Of a stretch of DNA of 64,000 nt, positions 45,834-53,701 are shown piece after piece. The first letter of the stretch is position 1; each line of letters begins with the position of its first letter. The notes beneath the pieces are model-generated. The model searched no databases and was not told the origin of the DNA. It saw nothing but the letters and a program-made list of their open reading frames with translations. Source of the DNA: Niallia circulans (lineage in GTDB: Bacteria; Bacillota; Bacilli; Bacillales; Cytobacillaceae); NCBI RefSeq assembly GCF_003726095.1, contig NZ_CP026031.1:372001-436000 (forward strand), written 5' to 3'. The translations under genes were made by a program, and so were the position numbers.

Positions 45834-46316
45834 ATGCATGACTTTCGAATAGTAGATAGATTGCAAAAATTTGGGGAAGATATTTCTTCTAAGCAATTAA
45901 AATATCATTGCAAACGTGTTATGGTTAGTAAAGAGTTTACCTTTGATGCGGCACATCACCTGCATGCTTATGAAGGAAAATGTATGAATCTTCATGGACA
46001 TACATACAAGGTCGTTTTTGGAATAAGTGGATATTTAGATAACCGAGGATTAATGATAGACTTTGGTGACATTAAAAAAATATGGAAAAACGAGATTGAA
46101 ATTTACTTAGATCATCGCTACTTGAATGAAACTCTGCCACCGATGAATACAACAGCCGAAAATATGGTATATTGGATCTTTGAAAAAATGGCAGAGGCTT
46201 TGAATAAAGATGAGATAAAGCAAGCAGATAATGGGGCTAGAGTAGAATTTGTTCGTCTCTATGAAACTCCTACTAGTTATGCAGAAATGAGAAGGGAGTG
46301 GATGGAGAGTGAGTAA
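45834..46316 (+). CDS. queD: 6-carboxytetrahydropterin synthase QueD
   Basis: A 160-aa PTPS-fold enzyme that converts dihydroneopterin triphosphate to 6-carboxytetrahydropterin. Zinc histidines lie in 'FDAAHHL' and 'LHGHTYKV'; 'LDHRYLNE' and a late 'ETPTSYAE' complete the active site. It starts four bases after queC, at ATG 45834, and overlaps queE by eight bases. The start could be a few codons later. Confidence 0.93.
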   Translation: MHDFRIVDRLQKFGEDISSKQLKYHCKRVMVSKEFTFDAAHHLHAYEGKCMNLHGHTYKVVFGISGYLDNRGLMIDFGDIKKIWKNEIEIYLDHRYLNETLPPMNTTAENMVYWIFEKMAEALNKDEIKQADNGARVEFVRLYETPTSYAEMRREWMESE

Positions 46317-47037
46317 AGTACCTGTTATGGAGATTTTTGGACCAACGATACAAGGAGAAGGAATGGTCATTGGCCAAAAAACGATGTTTGTCAGAACAGC
46401 TGGCTGTGATTATTCCTGCGCTTGGTGTGATTCTGCCTTTACTTGGGATGGCAGCGGTAAAGAGCTGATTAAGCAAATGCAGGCAGAGGAAATATGGGAG
46501 GAACTAGTTCGACTAGGGGGAGACGGATTTTCTTTTGTCACCCTTTCAGGAGGAAATCCCGCCCTCTTGAAAAATCTTTCCTTTCTGGTAAATTTATTAA
46601 AGGAAAAGGAAATAAAGATTGGCCTTGAGACACAAGGGAGCAAATGGCAAGATTGGTTTATAGATATTGATGAACTAACTATTTCTCCTAAGCCGCCAAG
46701 TTCTAAAATGAATACGGATTTTGACATGTTGGATTCCATTGTGCAAAGATTAAGAAATGCTAATCGAAGTACTCATATTAGCTTAAAAGTTGTTGTATTT
46801 TCTGATGAAGATTACAACTATGCCAAAAAAGTGCATTTGCGTTATCCTGACATTCCTTTTTTCTTGCAAGTTGGGAATGAAGATAATAAAACGACTGATG
46901 ATACTAAATTAGTCGAGCATTTATTGGCGAAGTATGAGTGGTTGATTGATAAAACTATGCTTGATCATCAATTCAAAAATGTGAAGGTACTTCCACAGCT
47001 ACATACGTATATTTGGGGAAATAAGCGTGGAGTGTAG
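46309..47037 (+). CDS. queE: 7-carboxy-7-deazaguanine synthase QueE
   Basis: A 242-aa radical-SAM enzyme that makes 7-carboxy-7-deazaguanine from 6-carboxytetrahydropterin. The cluster motif is 'CDYSCAWC' (CX3CX2C), after 'GPTIQGEGMVIGQ'. GTG start lies inside the end of queD. Confidence 0.94.
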   Translation: MSKVPVMEIFGPTIQGEGMVIGQKTMFVRTAGCDYSCAWCDSAFTWDGSGKELIKQMQAEEIWEELVRLGGDGFSFVTLSGGNPALLKNLSFLVNLLKEKEIKIGLETQGSKWQDWFIDIDELTISPKPPSSKMNTDFDMLDSIVQRLRNANRSTHISLKVVVFSDEDYNYAKKVHLRYPDIPFFLQVGNEDNKTTDDTKLVEHLLAKYEWLIDKTMLDHQFKNVKVLPQLHTYIWGNKRGV

Positions 47038-47069
47038 ATAGTCGGGAAGGATTTTAGGAGGATTTTAGA

Positions 47070-47633
47070 ATGAGTAAAATTAATACTCCTCAAATAGAGG
47101 AGGCTGTTCGCTTACTATTAGAAGCAGTTGGAGAAGATCCAAATAGAGAAGGATTATTAGATACTCCAAAACGGGTAGCGAAAATGTATGAAGAGGTTTT
47201 TTCTGGTCTTACCATCGATCCAAAAGAGTATTTTGAAACGATTTTTCATGAAGACCATGAAGAATTGGTATTAGTAAAGGATATTCCTTTTTACTCCATG
47301 TGCGAGCATCACTTAGTCCCTTTTTACGGGAAAGCACATGTTGCCTATATCCCGAAAGGCGGAAGAGTGGCTGGGTTAAGTAAGCTTGCTCGAGCAATAG
47401 AGGCAGTTTCAAAACGCCCTCAGCTTCAGGAACGAATAACGTCCACTGTGGCAGATACAATGATGGAAACACTTGAGCCTCATGGAGTAATGGTCGTGGT
47501 AGAGGCAGAGCATATGTGTATGACCATGCGTGGAGTGAAAAAGCCTGGTGCTAAAACAGTTACATCAGCTGTACGAGGTGTATTTCAGACTGACAGTGAT
47601 AAGCGCACAGAAGTTTTTGCGATGATTAAATAA
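47070..47633 (+). CDS. folE: GTP cyclohydrolase I, type IA
   Basis: A 187-aa GTP cyclohydrolase IA, which opens GTP to give dihydroneopterin triphosphate, the shared start of folate and queuosine synthesis. Zinc ligands Cys in '[10 protein letters not shown]' and 'HMCMTMRGV' are intact. GGAGGATTTTAG precedes the ATG. It closes the queuosine operon in place of queF, which is the fourth gene of the B. subtilis operon; queF is not in this window. Confidence 0.94.
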   Translation: MSKINTPQIEEAVRLLLEAVGEDPNREGLLDTPKRVAKMYEEVFSGLTIDPKEYFETIFHEDHEELVLVKDIPFYSMCEHHLVPFYGKAHVAYIPKGGRVAGLSKLARAIEAVSKRPQLQERITSTVADTMMETLEPHGVMVVVEAEHMCMTMRGVKKPGAKTVTSAVRGVFQTDSDKRTEVFAMIK

Positions 47634-47637
47634 GATA

Positions 47638-47677
47638 ATAAAAAAGCAAAGCACCTTAGAAGGAGCTTTGCTTTTTT
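47638..47677 (+). terminator. Bidirectional terminator of the que operon and tcyP
   Basis: AAAAAGCAAAGC (47641-47652) pairs with GCTTTGCTTTTT (47665-47676); T-run on both strands. Confidence 0.9.
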
Positions 47678-47678
47678 A

Positions 47679-49070
47679 TTATGCCATATTCTCACTAGTA
47701 TCTATTTCATTCGACTGATACTGTTTTGTATCTAATTCACCAAGTGTTTTACTTGTTACAACACCTGACACCATTGATCCACTTACATTTAGAGCAGTAC
47801 GACCCATATCAATTAATGGTTCAACAGAAATTAATACACCAGCCAAGGCTACTGGTAAGTTTAAAGTAGAAAGAACGATCAATGTTGCAAATGTTGCTCC
47901 TCCGCCCACTCCAGCAACCCCAAAAGAACTGATCATAACGACAATAATTAATGTCGCGATGAAAGATGGGGATAAAGGATTGATTCCTTGTGTTGGTGCA
48001 ATCATGACTGCAAGCATTGCAGGGTAGATACCAGCACAACCATTTTGGCCAATCGAAACTCCGAAGGATGCAGAGAAGTTAGCAATAGATTCCGGTACAC
48101 CTAATTTATTCCTCTGTGCTTCAATATTTAAAGGCATTGTTCCTGCACTTGTACGTGATGTGAATGCAAAAGTAAGTACAGGCCAAACTTTTTTCACATA
48201 TTGTTTTGGGCTAAGTCCCATAATCGCAAGAATAATTAAATGAATAATAAACATTGCTATTAAGGCAACATAGGACGCAATAACAAATTTTCCTAGTTTC
48301 ACAATTGCATCAAGGTTACTTCCTGCAACTGTCTTTGCCATAAGCGCAAGTATTCCATATGGAGTTAATCGTAGTACTAATGTTACAATTCGCATCACTA
48401 TTGTATGTAATGATTCAACGATTTTTTGGAAGAAAGCTGCTTGCTCTGGATTTTTTCTTCTAATCCCTAGGAATGCAACGCCAACAAATGCCGCAAAAAT
48501 TACTACCGCAATAGTAGAAGTTGGTCTTGCACCAGTTAAATCTTGAAATGGATTAGCTGGTAAAAAGCTAAGAATTTTCTGTGGTACAGTTGTGCTTTGG
48601 ACTTCCCCCAAAGATTCTTCTAATTGCTGTCCGCGAAGAACTTCAGCATCTCCAGCGTTTACATCAATTGCTTTTAAGTCAAAACCTGCAGCAGATGCGA
48701 TCCCGATTCCTGCAGCTATAGCTGTTGTTAGTAATAATGTTCCGATTACGAGACCACTAATTTTCCCGAGGTTAGCTGATTTTTCTAATTTCGTGAAGGC
48801 CGCCACAATGGAAATAAAGACTAGTGGCATAACGATCATTTGTAACAGTTTTACATATCCGTTTCCAACTAATCCGAACCAATCATTTGTAACCGTGATT
48901 ACTTCTGAAGTCGGTTCAAAAAATAACTGTAAGATGGCCCCAAATAATACACCTAGTCCTAAAGCGGTAAACACGCGTTTAGAGAAGGATATATGTTTCT
49001 TTTGCATATAGAATAGAACACTAAGCAAAATAAGTAATATAATAATGTTTAAAATAGCATAAAGATTCAA
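47679..49070 (-). CDS. tcyP: L-cystine symporter TcyP
   Basis: A 463-aa sodium:dicarboxylate-family (glutamate-fold) symporter equal in length to B. subtilis TcyP. 'LLQMIVMPLVFISIVAAFTKLE' and the C-terminal 'GVAGVGGGATFATLIVLSTLNLPV' are family signatures. It brings in cystine as a sulfur source. AAAGGAGGACATAGC precedes the ATG. A GGAATT-containing motif upstream could be a CymR half-site, but I cannot confirm a full operator. Confidence 0.92.
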   Translation of the reverse strand: MNLYAILNIIILLILLSVLFYMQKKHISFSKRVFTALGLGVLFGAILQLFFEPTSEVITVTNDWFGLVGNGYVKLLQMIVMPLVFISIVAAFTKLEKSANLGKISGLVIGTLLLTTAIAAGIGIASAAGFDLKAIDVNAGDAEVLRGQQLEESLGEVQSTTVPQKILSFLPANPFQDLTGARPTSTIAVVIFAAFVGVAFLGIRRKNPEQAAFFQKIVESLHTIVMRIVTLVLRLTPYGILALMAKTVAGSNLDAIVKLGKFVIASYVALIAMFIIHLIILAIMGLSPKQYVKKVWPVLTFAFTSRTSAGTMPLNIEAQRNKLGVPESIANFSASFGVSIGQNGCAGIYPAMLAVMIAPTQGINPLSPSFIATLIIVVMISSFGVAGVGGGATFATLIVLSTLNLPVALAGVLISVEPLIDMGRTALNVSGSMVSGVVTSKTLGELDTKQYQSNEIDTSENMA

Positions 49071-49250
49071 TGCTATGTCCTCCTTTTATTGTAATTCCTA
49101 TAGGTTAAATAGGGATTGCATAATTTCTTTAAAAGACTAACACTAATTGCCTCATTTGTAAATATAATTTTCAAAAAATAAAGAGGTTTTTATGAAGTGA
49201 ACAGTACTATTCTGTTAAAATAATAGAAAATAGTTTTTTGGGGGGATAGG

Positions 49251-49730
49251 ATGTTTGTACTCGATTACCAATCTCCAATTGGAGTAATAGAGATAACTGG
49301 AACAGAAAAGGCAATTTATTCGATCTTATTTTCAGAGAAAGAGTCGCCAGAGAACCAGATAGATGATCAGACGCCTCAGGTTTTAATGACATGTTATAAA
49401 CAGCTTGATGCTTACTTTAATGGAAATAGTCAAGATTTTTCTTTTCCTATTGAAATGGATGGGACTCCATTTCAAAGGCAAGTATGGAATGCTTTAACTA
49501 GTATTCCCTATGCAGCAACGGGATCGTATAAGGATATTGCAAATAGCATCGGTAACGAAAAGGCAGTTCGTGCGGTGGGAAGTGCAAATGGCAGGAATAA
49601 ACTATGCATTGTCATTCCATGTCATCGAATAATAGGAGCGAATGGAATGCTGACTGGCTATGCGGGTGGTTTATGGAGAAAGGAATGGCTGCTTAGTCAT
49701 GAGCAGAAATGGAAAACTATCACTATATAA
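49251..49730 (+). CDS. ogt: Methylated-DNA--protein-cysteine methyltransferase
   Basis: A 159-aa suicide repair enzyme that takes methyl groups from O6-methylguanine. Nucleophile Cys124 lies in 'IVIPCHRIIG', with the HTH wing 'GSYKDIANSIGNEKAVRAVGSANGRN'. ATG follows GGGGGATAGG. It is a single gene with its own terminator. Confidence 0.92.
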   Translation: MFVLDYQSPIGVIEITGTEKAIYSILFSEKESPENQIDDQTPQVLMTCYKQLDAYFNGNSQDFSFPIEMDGTPFQRQVWNALTSIPYAATGSYKDIANSIGNEKAVRAVGSANGRNKLCIVIPCHRIIGANGMLTGYAGGLWRKEWLLSHEQKWKTITI

Positions 49731-49797
49731 TAGGACAAAGACAAAACTCCATCGATGGTACTTTCCCTTTAGCTATGGGTTAGTTGTGCAGGTTAAT

Positions 49798-49834
49798 GAA
49801 AAGTATCCGATTCTTATTGAATCGGATACTTTTC
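49798..49834 (+). terminator. Terminator after ogt
   Basis: GAAAAGTATCCGATTC (49798-49813) pairs perfectly with GAATCGGATACTTTTC (49819-49834). Confidence 0.8.
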
Positions 49835-49938
49835 TGCTTCTCATTTAGAACTAATAAAGCTCTATTGAAGTACCAGCTCCACCTACGCTGTGTACAGTGA
49901 TAACCACTAATGTTATCCAACCTATTTTTTATTATAAA

Positions 49939-49952
49939 TGAAAACGATTTCA
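49939..49952 (+). promoter_or_regulatory. Perfect cre site (CcpA)
   Basis: TGAAAACGATTTCA matches TGWAANCGNTNWCA at every position. It lies about 150 bases before a 67-aa gene and behind the ogt terminator, so it should act on the small gene or on an unseen RNA. Confidence 0.7.
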
Positions 49953-50098
49953 AAATCAAATATTGTGAAGTGGTGAACTATTTTCAGAATATTATTTCTT
50001 TTTTTAGTAAGATGTTTTTTTGTTCGTTAAATATAGATGTTAATGGAAGAGAATAATTTTCTGTTTTCTGTAAAACTTATAAAAAAGGAGTGATTTGG

Positions 50099-50302
50099 AT
50101 GAACGAACAAAACGGAGCGAATATCCCTGATTTTGGCCAAATAAATGATCACATGATGAATGCTGATTCAGATAAGACAAGTGTATCGATTAAGACAAGT
50201 TTAGATCCTAAAAATGTGCTAGAAGATAATCCTTATTTTGATAAAACAAAAACATATAGTAAAGAAGAGTTGGAAAAATTCAAGAAATTTTTTGGAGGAT
50301 AA
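50099..50302 (+). CDS. Small hydrophilic protein of unknown function
   Basis: A 67-aa acidic, soluble protein with no membrane segment or cysteine; it ends 'KEELEKFKKFFGG'. ATG 50099 lies eight bases after AAAAAAGGAG, a strong site. I do not recognise a family. It stands alone, preceded by a perfect cre site and followed by a hairpin, so it is probably a glucose-regulated small-protein unit. Confidence 0.6.
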   Translation: MNEQNGANIPDFGQINDHMMNADSDKTSVSIKTSLDPKNVLEDNPYFDKTKTYSKEELEKFKKFFGG

Positions 50303-50342
50303 GTAGCAAAATTCCACCTATAAATTCATAATGATAGTGTCA

Positions 50343-50407
50343 TACTCCTTGGCAGCTGATGAAAAACATGTTCATACATATTAACAGCTGGAAAGGAGTA
50401 ATTTTTA
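50343..50407 (+). terminator. Imperfect hairpin terminator after the small gene
   Basis: TACTCCTT (50343-50350) and CAGCTG (50353-50358) pair with CAGCTG (50385-50390) and AAGGAGTA (50393-50400) with 2-base bulges, followed by ATTTTT. Confidence 0.6.
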
Positions 50408-50483
50408 TTCTTAGTCTATCAAGCATATTTAGAGCTTCTTTACTTGCATTTTTATATAGAAAATGATTAAATGTATATACTTG

Positions 50484-50507
50484 TTTTTATACTATATGGT
50501 ATAAAAA
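50484..50507. promoter_or_regulatory. Palindrome before the DUF1450 gene
   Basis: TTTTTATAC (50484-50492) and GTATAAAAA (50499-50507) form a 9-bp inverted repeat with a 6-base centre; TTTTATAC recurs at about 50509-50516. Within the 303-base gap it is the only clear element besides the hairpin at 50343, and it may be an operator or promoter region. Confidence 0.4.
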
Positions 50508-50605
50508 ATTTTTATACAGAGTGATTTGTTTTTTCTCATAACTATGGACCATAAAATTAATCGTATATATATAGTGTTTGTAAAATTGAAGGGAGGAAGT
50601 AGCAA

Positions 50606-50851
50606 ATGGGGATTGTGGTTGTAGAAATTTGTGATGGAAGTTTGATCACTTCAATAAATTTAGAAGAAATACTAGAATCTAAATATCCAGAAGTAGCCGT
50701 GATTGAAAGCAGCTGTCTTTCCTTTTGTGGAATGTGTGCAAAACGTCCTTATGCAATTGTAAACGGAAAAAGAATTTTTGCAAAAACTACTGAGGAATGT
50801 CTTGAATTAATAATGAAACAAATTGAAGCAGAATTAGCTGTATTTGCTTAA
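50606..50851 (+). CDS. DUF1450 (YuzB-like) protein
   Basis: An 81-aa protein with the DUF1450 pattern 'VVVEICDGSL' and 'CLSFCGMCAKRPYAIVNGKRI', a thioredoxin-like small fold with a conserved cysteine cluster. GGGAGG precedes the ATG. Function unknown; the cysteines suggest metal or redox chemistry. Confidence 0.85.
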   Translation: MGIVVVEICDGSLITSINLEEILESKYPEVAVIESSCLSFCGMCAKRPYAIVNGKRIFAKTTEECLELIMKQIEAELAVFA

Positions 50852-50858
50852 TAGAAGA

Positions 50859-50918
50859 AATAATAGAAAAGGGAAGTCTTAAGAATTAATTTCTTGATGA
50901 CTTCCCTTTTCTATTATT
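50859..50918 (+). terminator. Strong bidirectional terminator
   Basis: A perfect 20-bp inverted repeat: 50859-50878 (AATAATAGAAAAGGG...) pairs with 50899-50918 (...CCCTTTTCTATTATT). It lies between the DUF1450 gene and the convergent regulator. Confidence 0.85.
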
Positions 50919-50943
50919 GTAAGTCTTTTCTAAGAAAAAGTCT

Positions 50944-51603
50944 TTATACCACTACTAACGAGGAATCATGCTGGGAAACAAACTTTACGACAAACTTACA
51001 GTGATTGTCTCCTTCTGTTCGGCAGTATGTTCTCGTAACATCCTCTGCATGGAGAACTTTTTTGAGCATTTCTGTCTCACATTTACAGGCTATTTTAAAC
51101 TCCTTTGCTACCTCGAGGATAGGACAATTATATTCTGTTATTTCAAAAGTATGGTCGTCCACTTTTGTTAAATCAGCCATATATCCTTTTTCATTTTGAA
51201 TAGTAATCATTTCTTGCATTTTTTCAGCAGGATCTTTGTCATCCATACGTGAAATATACTCTTTTGTTAGACGTTCTTCTCGTTTGTTGAATAATTGCTG
51301 AACCGAATCTTTTCCATACAGTTCTTTAACGTCGTGTAATAAATCGATGCTGATTCCTTCATAACTCTTTGGAAAAAACTGTTCTGCTTTTTCCGCCAAA
51401 GTAAAGCTTTGAATAGGTCGGCCCATTGGCTGTTTGATAAATTCGGATTGGATTAAACTATCTTTTTCTAATATTGTTAAGTGCTTTCGCACAGCCATAT
51501 GTGTTATTTGCAGACGATCGGTAAAATCGTTTACCGTTAAGGAACCCTCTTTCTTAAGAAGATACAGAATTTTATCTTTTGTCGTTTTTTGTGTTGGAAC
51601 CAT
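50944..51603 (-). CDS. SufR-like regulator with C-terminal cysteine cluster
   Basis: A 219-aa regulator: winged HTH about 5-70 ('KDKILYLLKKEGSLTVNDFTDRLQITHMAVRKHL') and a C-terminal domain with cysteines 160, 173, 175, 194 and 202 ('YNCPILEVA', 'CKCETEML', 'RTYCRTEGDNHCKF'). This arrangement is that of SufR-type iron-sulfur repressors. Start is ATG 51603 after TGGAGG; an upstream in-frame ATG has no ribosome site. It is divergent from sodA, suggesting redox control of superoxide dismutase. The cofactor is inferred. Confidence 0.82.
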   Translation of the reverse strand: MVPTQKTTKDKILYLLKKEGSLTVNDFTDRLQITHMAVRKHLTILEKDSLIQSEFIKQPMGRPIQSFTLAEKAEQFFPKSYEGISIDLLHDVKELYGKDSVQQLFNKREERLTKEYISRMDDKDPAEKMQEMITIQNEKGYMADLTKVDDHTFEITEYNCPILEVAKEFKIACKCETEMLKKVLHAEDVTRTYCRTEGDNHCKFVVKFVSQHDSSLVVV

Positions 51604-51802
51604 TTTAAACCTCCATTCTATTTCATTGGAGAAAAAAATCAAAAAGATTTTTAAAGGTATAGAAATTAATTATACCAGAAAGTATAAAATGTTGAAAGTA
51701 GTTACCTGTACAAGAGTCAGTGCATAAGATTAGGTTAGTTAGTAAAAAAACATCCACCAATTTAGGCCAAAGTAATTGATTTTTTTTTATGGATGGTTTA
51801 TT

Positions 51803-51834
51803 GTTTAAATATACTTTTTAAACTAATAAGTATA
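51803..51834. promoter_or_regulatory. Nested inverted repeats before sodA
   Basis: GTTTAAA (51803-51809)/TTTAAAC (51817-51823) and TATACTT (51810-51816)/AAGTATA (51828-51834) overlap between sodA and its divergent regulator; GGTATA/TATACC (51656-51676) is a further inverted repeat nearer the regulator. Candidate operators. Confidence 0.45.
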
Positions 51835-51861
51835 AAAAATAAAAAAATGGAGGAAACACAA

Positions 51862-52479
51862 ATGACTACATATTCATTACCAGCTTTATCATACGAATTT
51901 AATGCTTTAGAACCACATATTGATCAGAAAACGATGGAAATTCATTATGGAAAACATCATCAAACATACGTTAGTAATTTAAATGCTGCACTGGAAGGAC
52001 AGGATGCATTACAAGCAAAATCTTTAGAAGAGTTATTAAGCAATCTGGATGAAGTTCCAGAACAAATCAGAACTGCTGTAAGAAACAATGGTGGTGGGCA
52101 CTTAAACCATTCCTTATTTTGGGAAGTAATTGCCCCAGCTTCGGGTGCTAATACTCCTTCTGGTGAATTAGCAGAAGCAATGAATAAAGCTTTTGGAAGC
52201 TTTGATGAATTCAAGCAGCAATTTACTGCTGCTGCTACTACTCGATTTGGATCTGGTTGGGCTTGGCTGGTTGTTGATAAAGAAGGCAACTTAAAAGTAA
52301 CAAGCACGCCAAATCAAGATAATCCAATTATGGATGGCGAACGTGCTATTTTAGGATTGGATGTATGGGAGCATGCTTACTATTTAAATTACCAAAACAG
52401 AAGACCTGAATACATTTCCAATTTCTTCTCTATTGTTAATTGGAGTGTAGTAGCTGATAAATTTGCTAATAATAACTAA
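51862..52479 (+). CDS. sodA: Superoxide dismutase (Mn/Fe)
   Basis: A 205-aa Mn/Fe superoxide dismutase. Metal ligands His28, His83, Asp167 and His171 are all present ('IHYGKHH', 'LNHSLFW', 'DVWEHAYYL'). ATG 51862 follows ATGGAGGAAACACA; the in-frame extension to 51793 is not part of the enzyme. Cytoplasmic. Divergent from the SufR-like gene. Confidence 0.95.
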   Translation: MTTYSLPALSYEFNALEPHIDQKTMEIHYGKHHQTYVSNLNAALEGQDALQAKSLEELLSNLDEVPEQIRTAVRNNGGGHLNHSLFWEVIAPASGANTPSGELAEAMNKAFGSFDEFKQQFTAAATTRFGSGWAWLVVDKEGNLKVTSTPNQDNPIMDGERAILGLDVWEHAYYLNYQNRRPEYISNFFSIVNWSVVADKFANNN

Positions 52480-52533
52480 TCAGATAGATGAAGATAAGAT
52501 GTTTCCTGCTTATCTTTAAGCTTGGAGGAAAAT

Positions 52534-53058
52534 ATGAAGCTTGTAGGAGTTTCCGGATCGTTAGTTGGTTCTAAAACAGCTAAGGCGGTTAATGAGGTTT
52601 TAGTTGCTGCCAAGGCACTTGATCCAACTATTCAAGTGGAATTAATTGATTTAAGAGAATATGAGATCGAATTTGTGAATGGAGTGCCATTAAGTTATTA
52701 TAATGATGATACGATTAAAGTGGTCAATACTATTTTGAGTGCAGATGCTCTTGTGATTGGAACACCAGTATATCAAGCTTCCATTTCAGGTGTATTAAAA
52801 AATCTCTTTGATCATCTACCGGTCGATGCATTTAAATCAAAAGTAACAGGAATGGTTATCACGGGTGGTACAGATAAACATTTTCTTGTGATGGAATATC
52901 AATTAAAACCAATTCTTACGTATTTTAAAGCACTGGTTACCGTGCAAAATGTATTTGTTCATAACGATTATTTCGATGAAGAGAATGAAATTACAGACAA
53001 TGATGCCAAAGAGCGAATGATTAAATTGGCTGAGGAAATTATTTATTTGCTGCGGTAG
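52534..53058 (+). CDS. NAD(P)H-dependent FMN reductase-type flavoprotein
   Basis: A 174-aa flavodoxin-fold reductase ('VGVSGSLVGSKTAKAV' phosphate loop; 'GTPVYQASISGVLKNLFDHLP'). ATG 52534 follows TTGGAGGAAAAT. It lies 54 bases after sodA with only a weak hairpin between, so it may be cotranscribed and serve flavin reduction in oxidative or sulfur metabolism. Exact partner unknown. Confidence 0.86.
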   Translation: MKLVGVSGSLVGSKTAKAVNEVLVAAKALDPTIQVELIDLREYEIEFVNGVPLSYYNDDTIKVVNTILSADALVIGTPVYQASISGVLKNLFDHLPVDAFKSKVTGMVITGGTDKHFLVMEYQLKPILTYFKALVTVQNVFVHNDYFDEENEITDNDAKERMIKLAEEIIYLLR

Positions 53059-53080
53059 TTATCATTTAGAAATGTTCTAA

Positions 53081-53120
53081 AAAGGCAGATTCTGCGAAGT
53101 TAGCAGGTCTGTCTTTTTTT
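53081..53120 (+). terminator. Terminator after the flavin reductase
   Basis: An imperfect stem (AAGGCAGATTCTGC against GCAGGTCTGTCTT) followed by seven T. Confidence 0.75.
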
Positions 53121-53230
53121 GTATTTAAAGAGCGTACTGCTTCTCAAAAATTCAAGTTGAAAGGAAAAATCGTTTCTTTCTGATTTTTAAATATAGTTAG
53201 TTGTTAATAATGGTGTAATGAAAGGGAAAG

Positions 53231-53301
53231 GTTAATATAAACATTAACTTTGTTTAGATGATTTACTAAGCGATAAATAAGATTAACATATTCATTAACT
53301 T
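53231..53301 (+). promoter_or_regulatory. Two direct repeats upstream of the arabinan operon promoter
   Basis: GTTAATATAAACATTAACTT (53231-53250) and ATTAACATATTCATTAACTT (53282-53301) agree at 16 of 20 bases and are 51 bases apart, about five DNA turns. They sit upstream of the -35 box, an activator-like position. Candidate binding sites of an unseen regulator. Confidence 0.5.
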
Positions 53302-53339
53302 AATGCATGAAAAATATATTAAGATTTATATGAAAGTTA

Positions 53340-53368
53340 TTGACAACGCTTACAGATGATTGTATAAA
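53340..53368 (+). promoter_or_regulatory. Promoter with embedded cre site for the arabino-oligosaccharide operon
   Basis: TTGACA (53340-53345), 17-base spacer, TATAAA (53363-53368) is a near-consensus SigA promoter. TGACAACGCTTACA (53341-53354) matches cre at 13 of 14 positions and overlaps the -35. The start would lie near 53375, giving a leader of about 325 bases before the first large gene; the rest of the 643-base gap holds the direct repeats and a 22-codon frame. Confidence 0.75.
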
Positions 53369-53534
53369 TAACTTATGAGATATTTTATAAAAAGGTTGTT
53401 TTTAAAAATGTTGTTCTCTTTTTTGGGGGATTCAACACAACTTGAGACTATCAGTAAATAAACAACAAACTTTGTAAAAATCGCCTTTTGCTATTAAGTT
53501 GTATTATAGTGTCATGTAAAAAGGGAGGGGAGGA

Positions 53535-53603
53535 ATGACAAAACAAATAAACTGTCGATATGTTGGTGAAAAGGAAAGTAATTTTGAATTAAATGCTACA
53601 TAA
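53535..53603 (+). CDS. Possible 22-aa leader peptide
   Basis: ATG 53535 stands right after GGGAGGGGAGGA and opens a 22-codon frame (MTKQINCRYV...) ending at TAA 53603, about 100 bases before the binding-protein gene. The strong ribosome site argues for translation; there is no known relative. It could be a leader peptide, a decayed gene or chance. Confidence 0.3.
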   Translation: MTKQINCRYVGEKESNFELNAT

Positions 53604-53701
53604 AGAGAACAAAGTAAGTCTACGCTTAAAGTGATAGAAATGCAGATTAGTATTATCCTTTTTGTTTTATAAAAGAAATTAAAAATAGGGGAGAATATAA
53701 A

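Noticed and set aside
48592..49011. 139-codon plus-strand open frame within tcyP
   Set aside because: It lies opposite the well-supported tcyP coding sequence, has no ribosome site and no protein-like domain.
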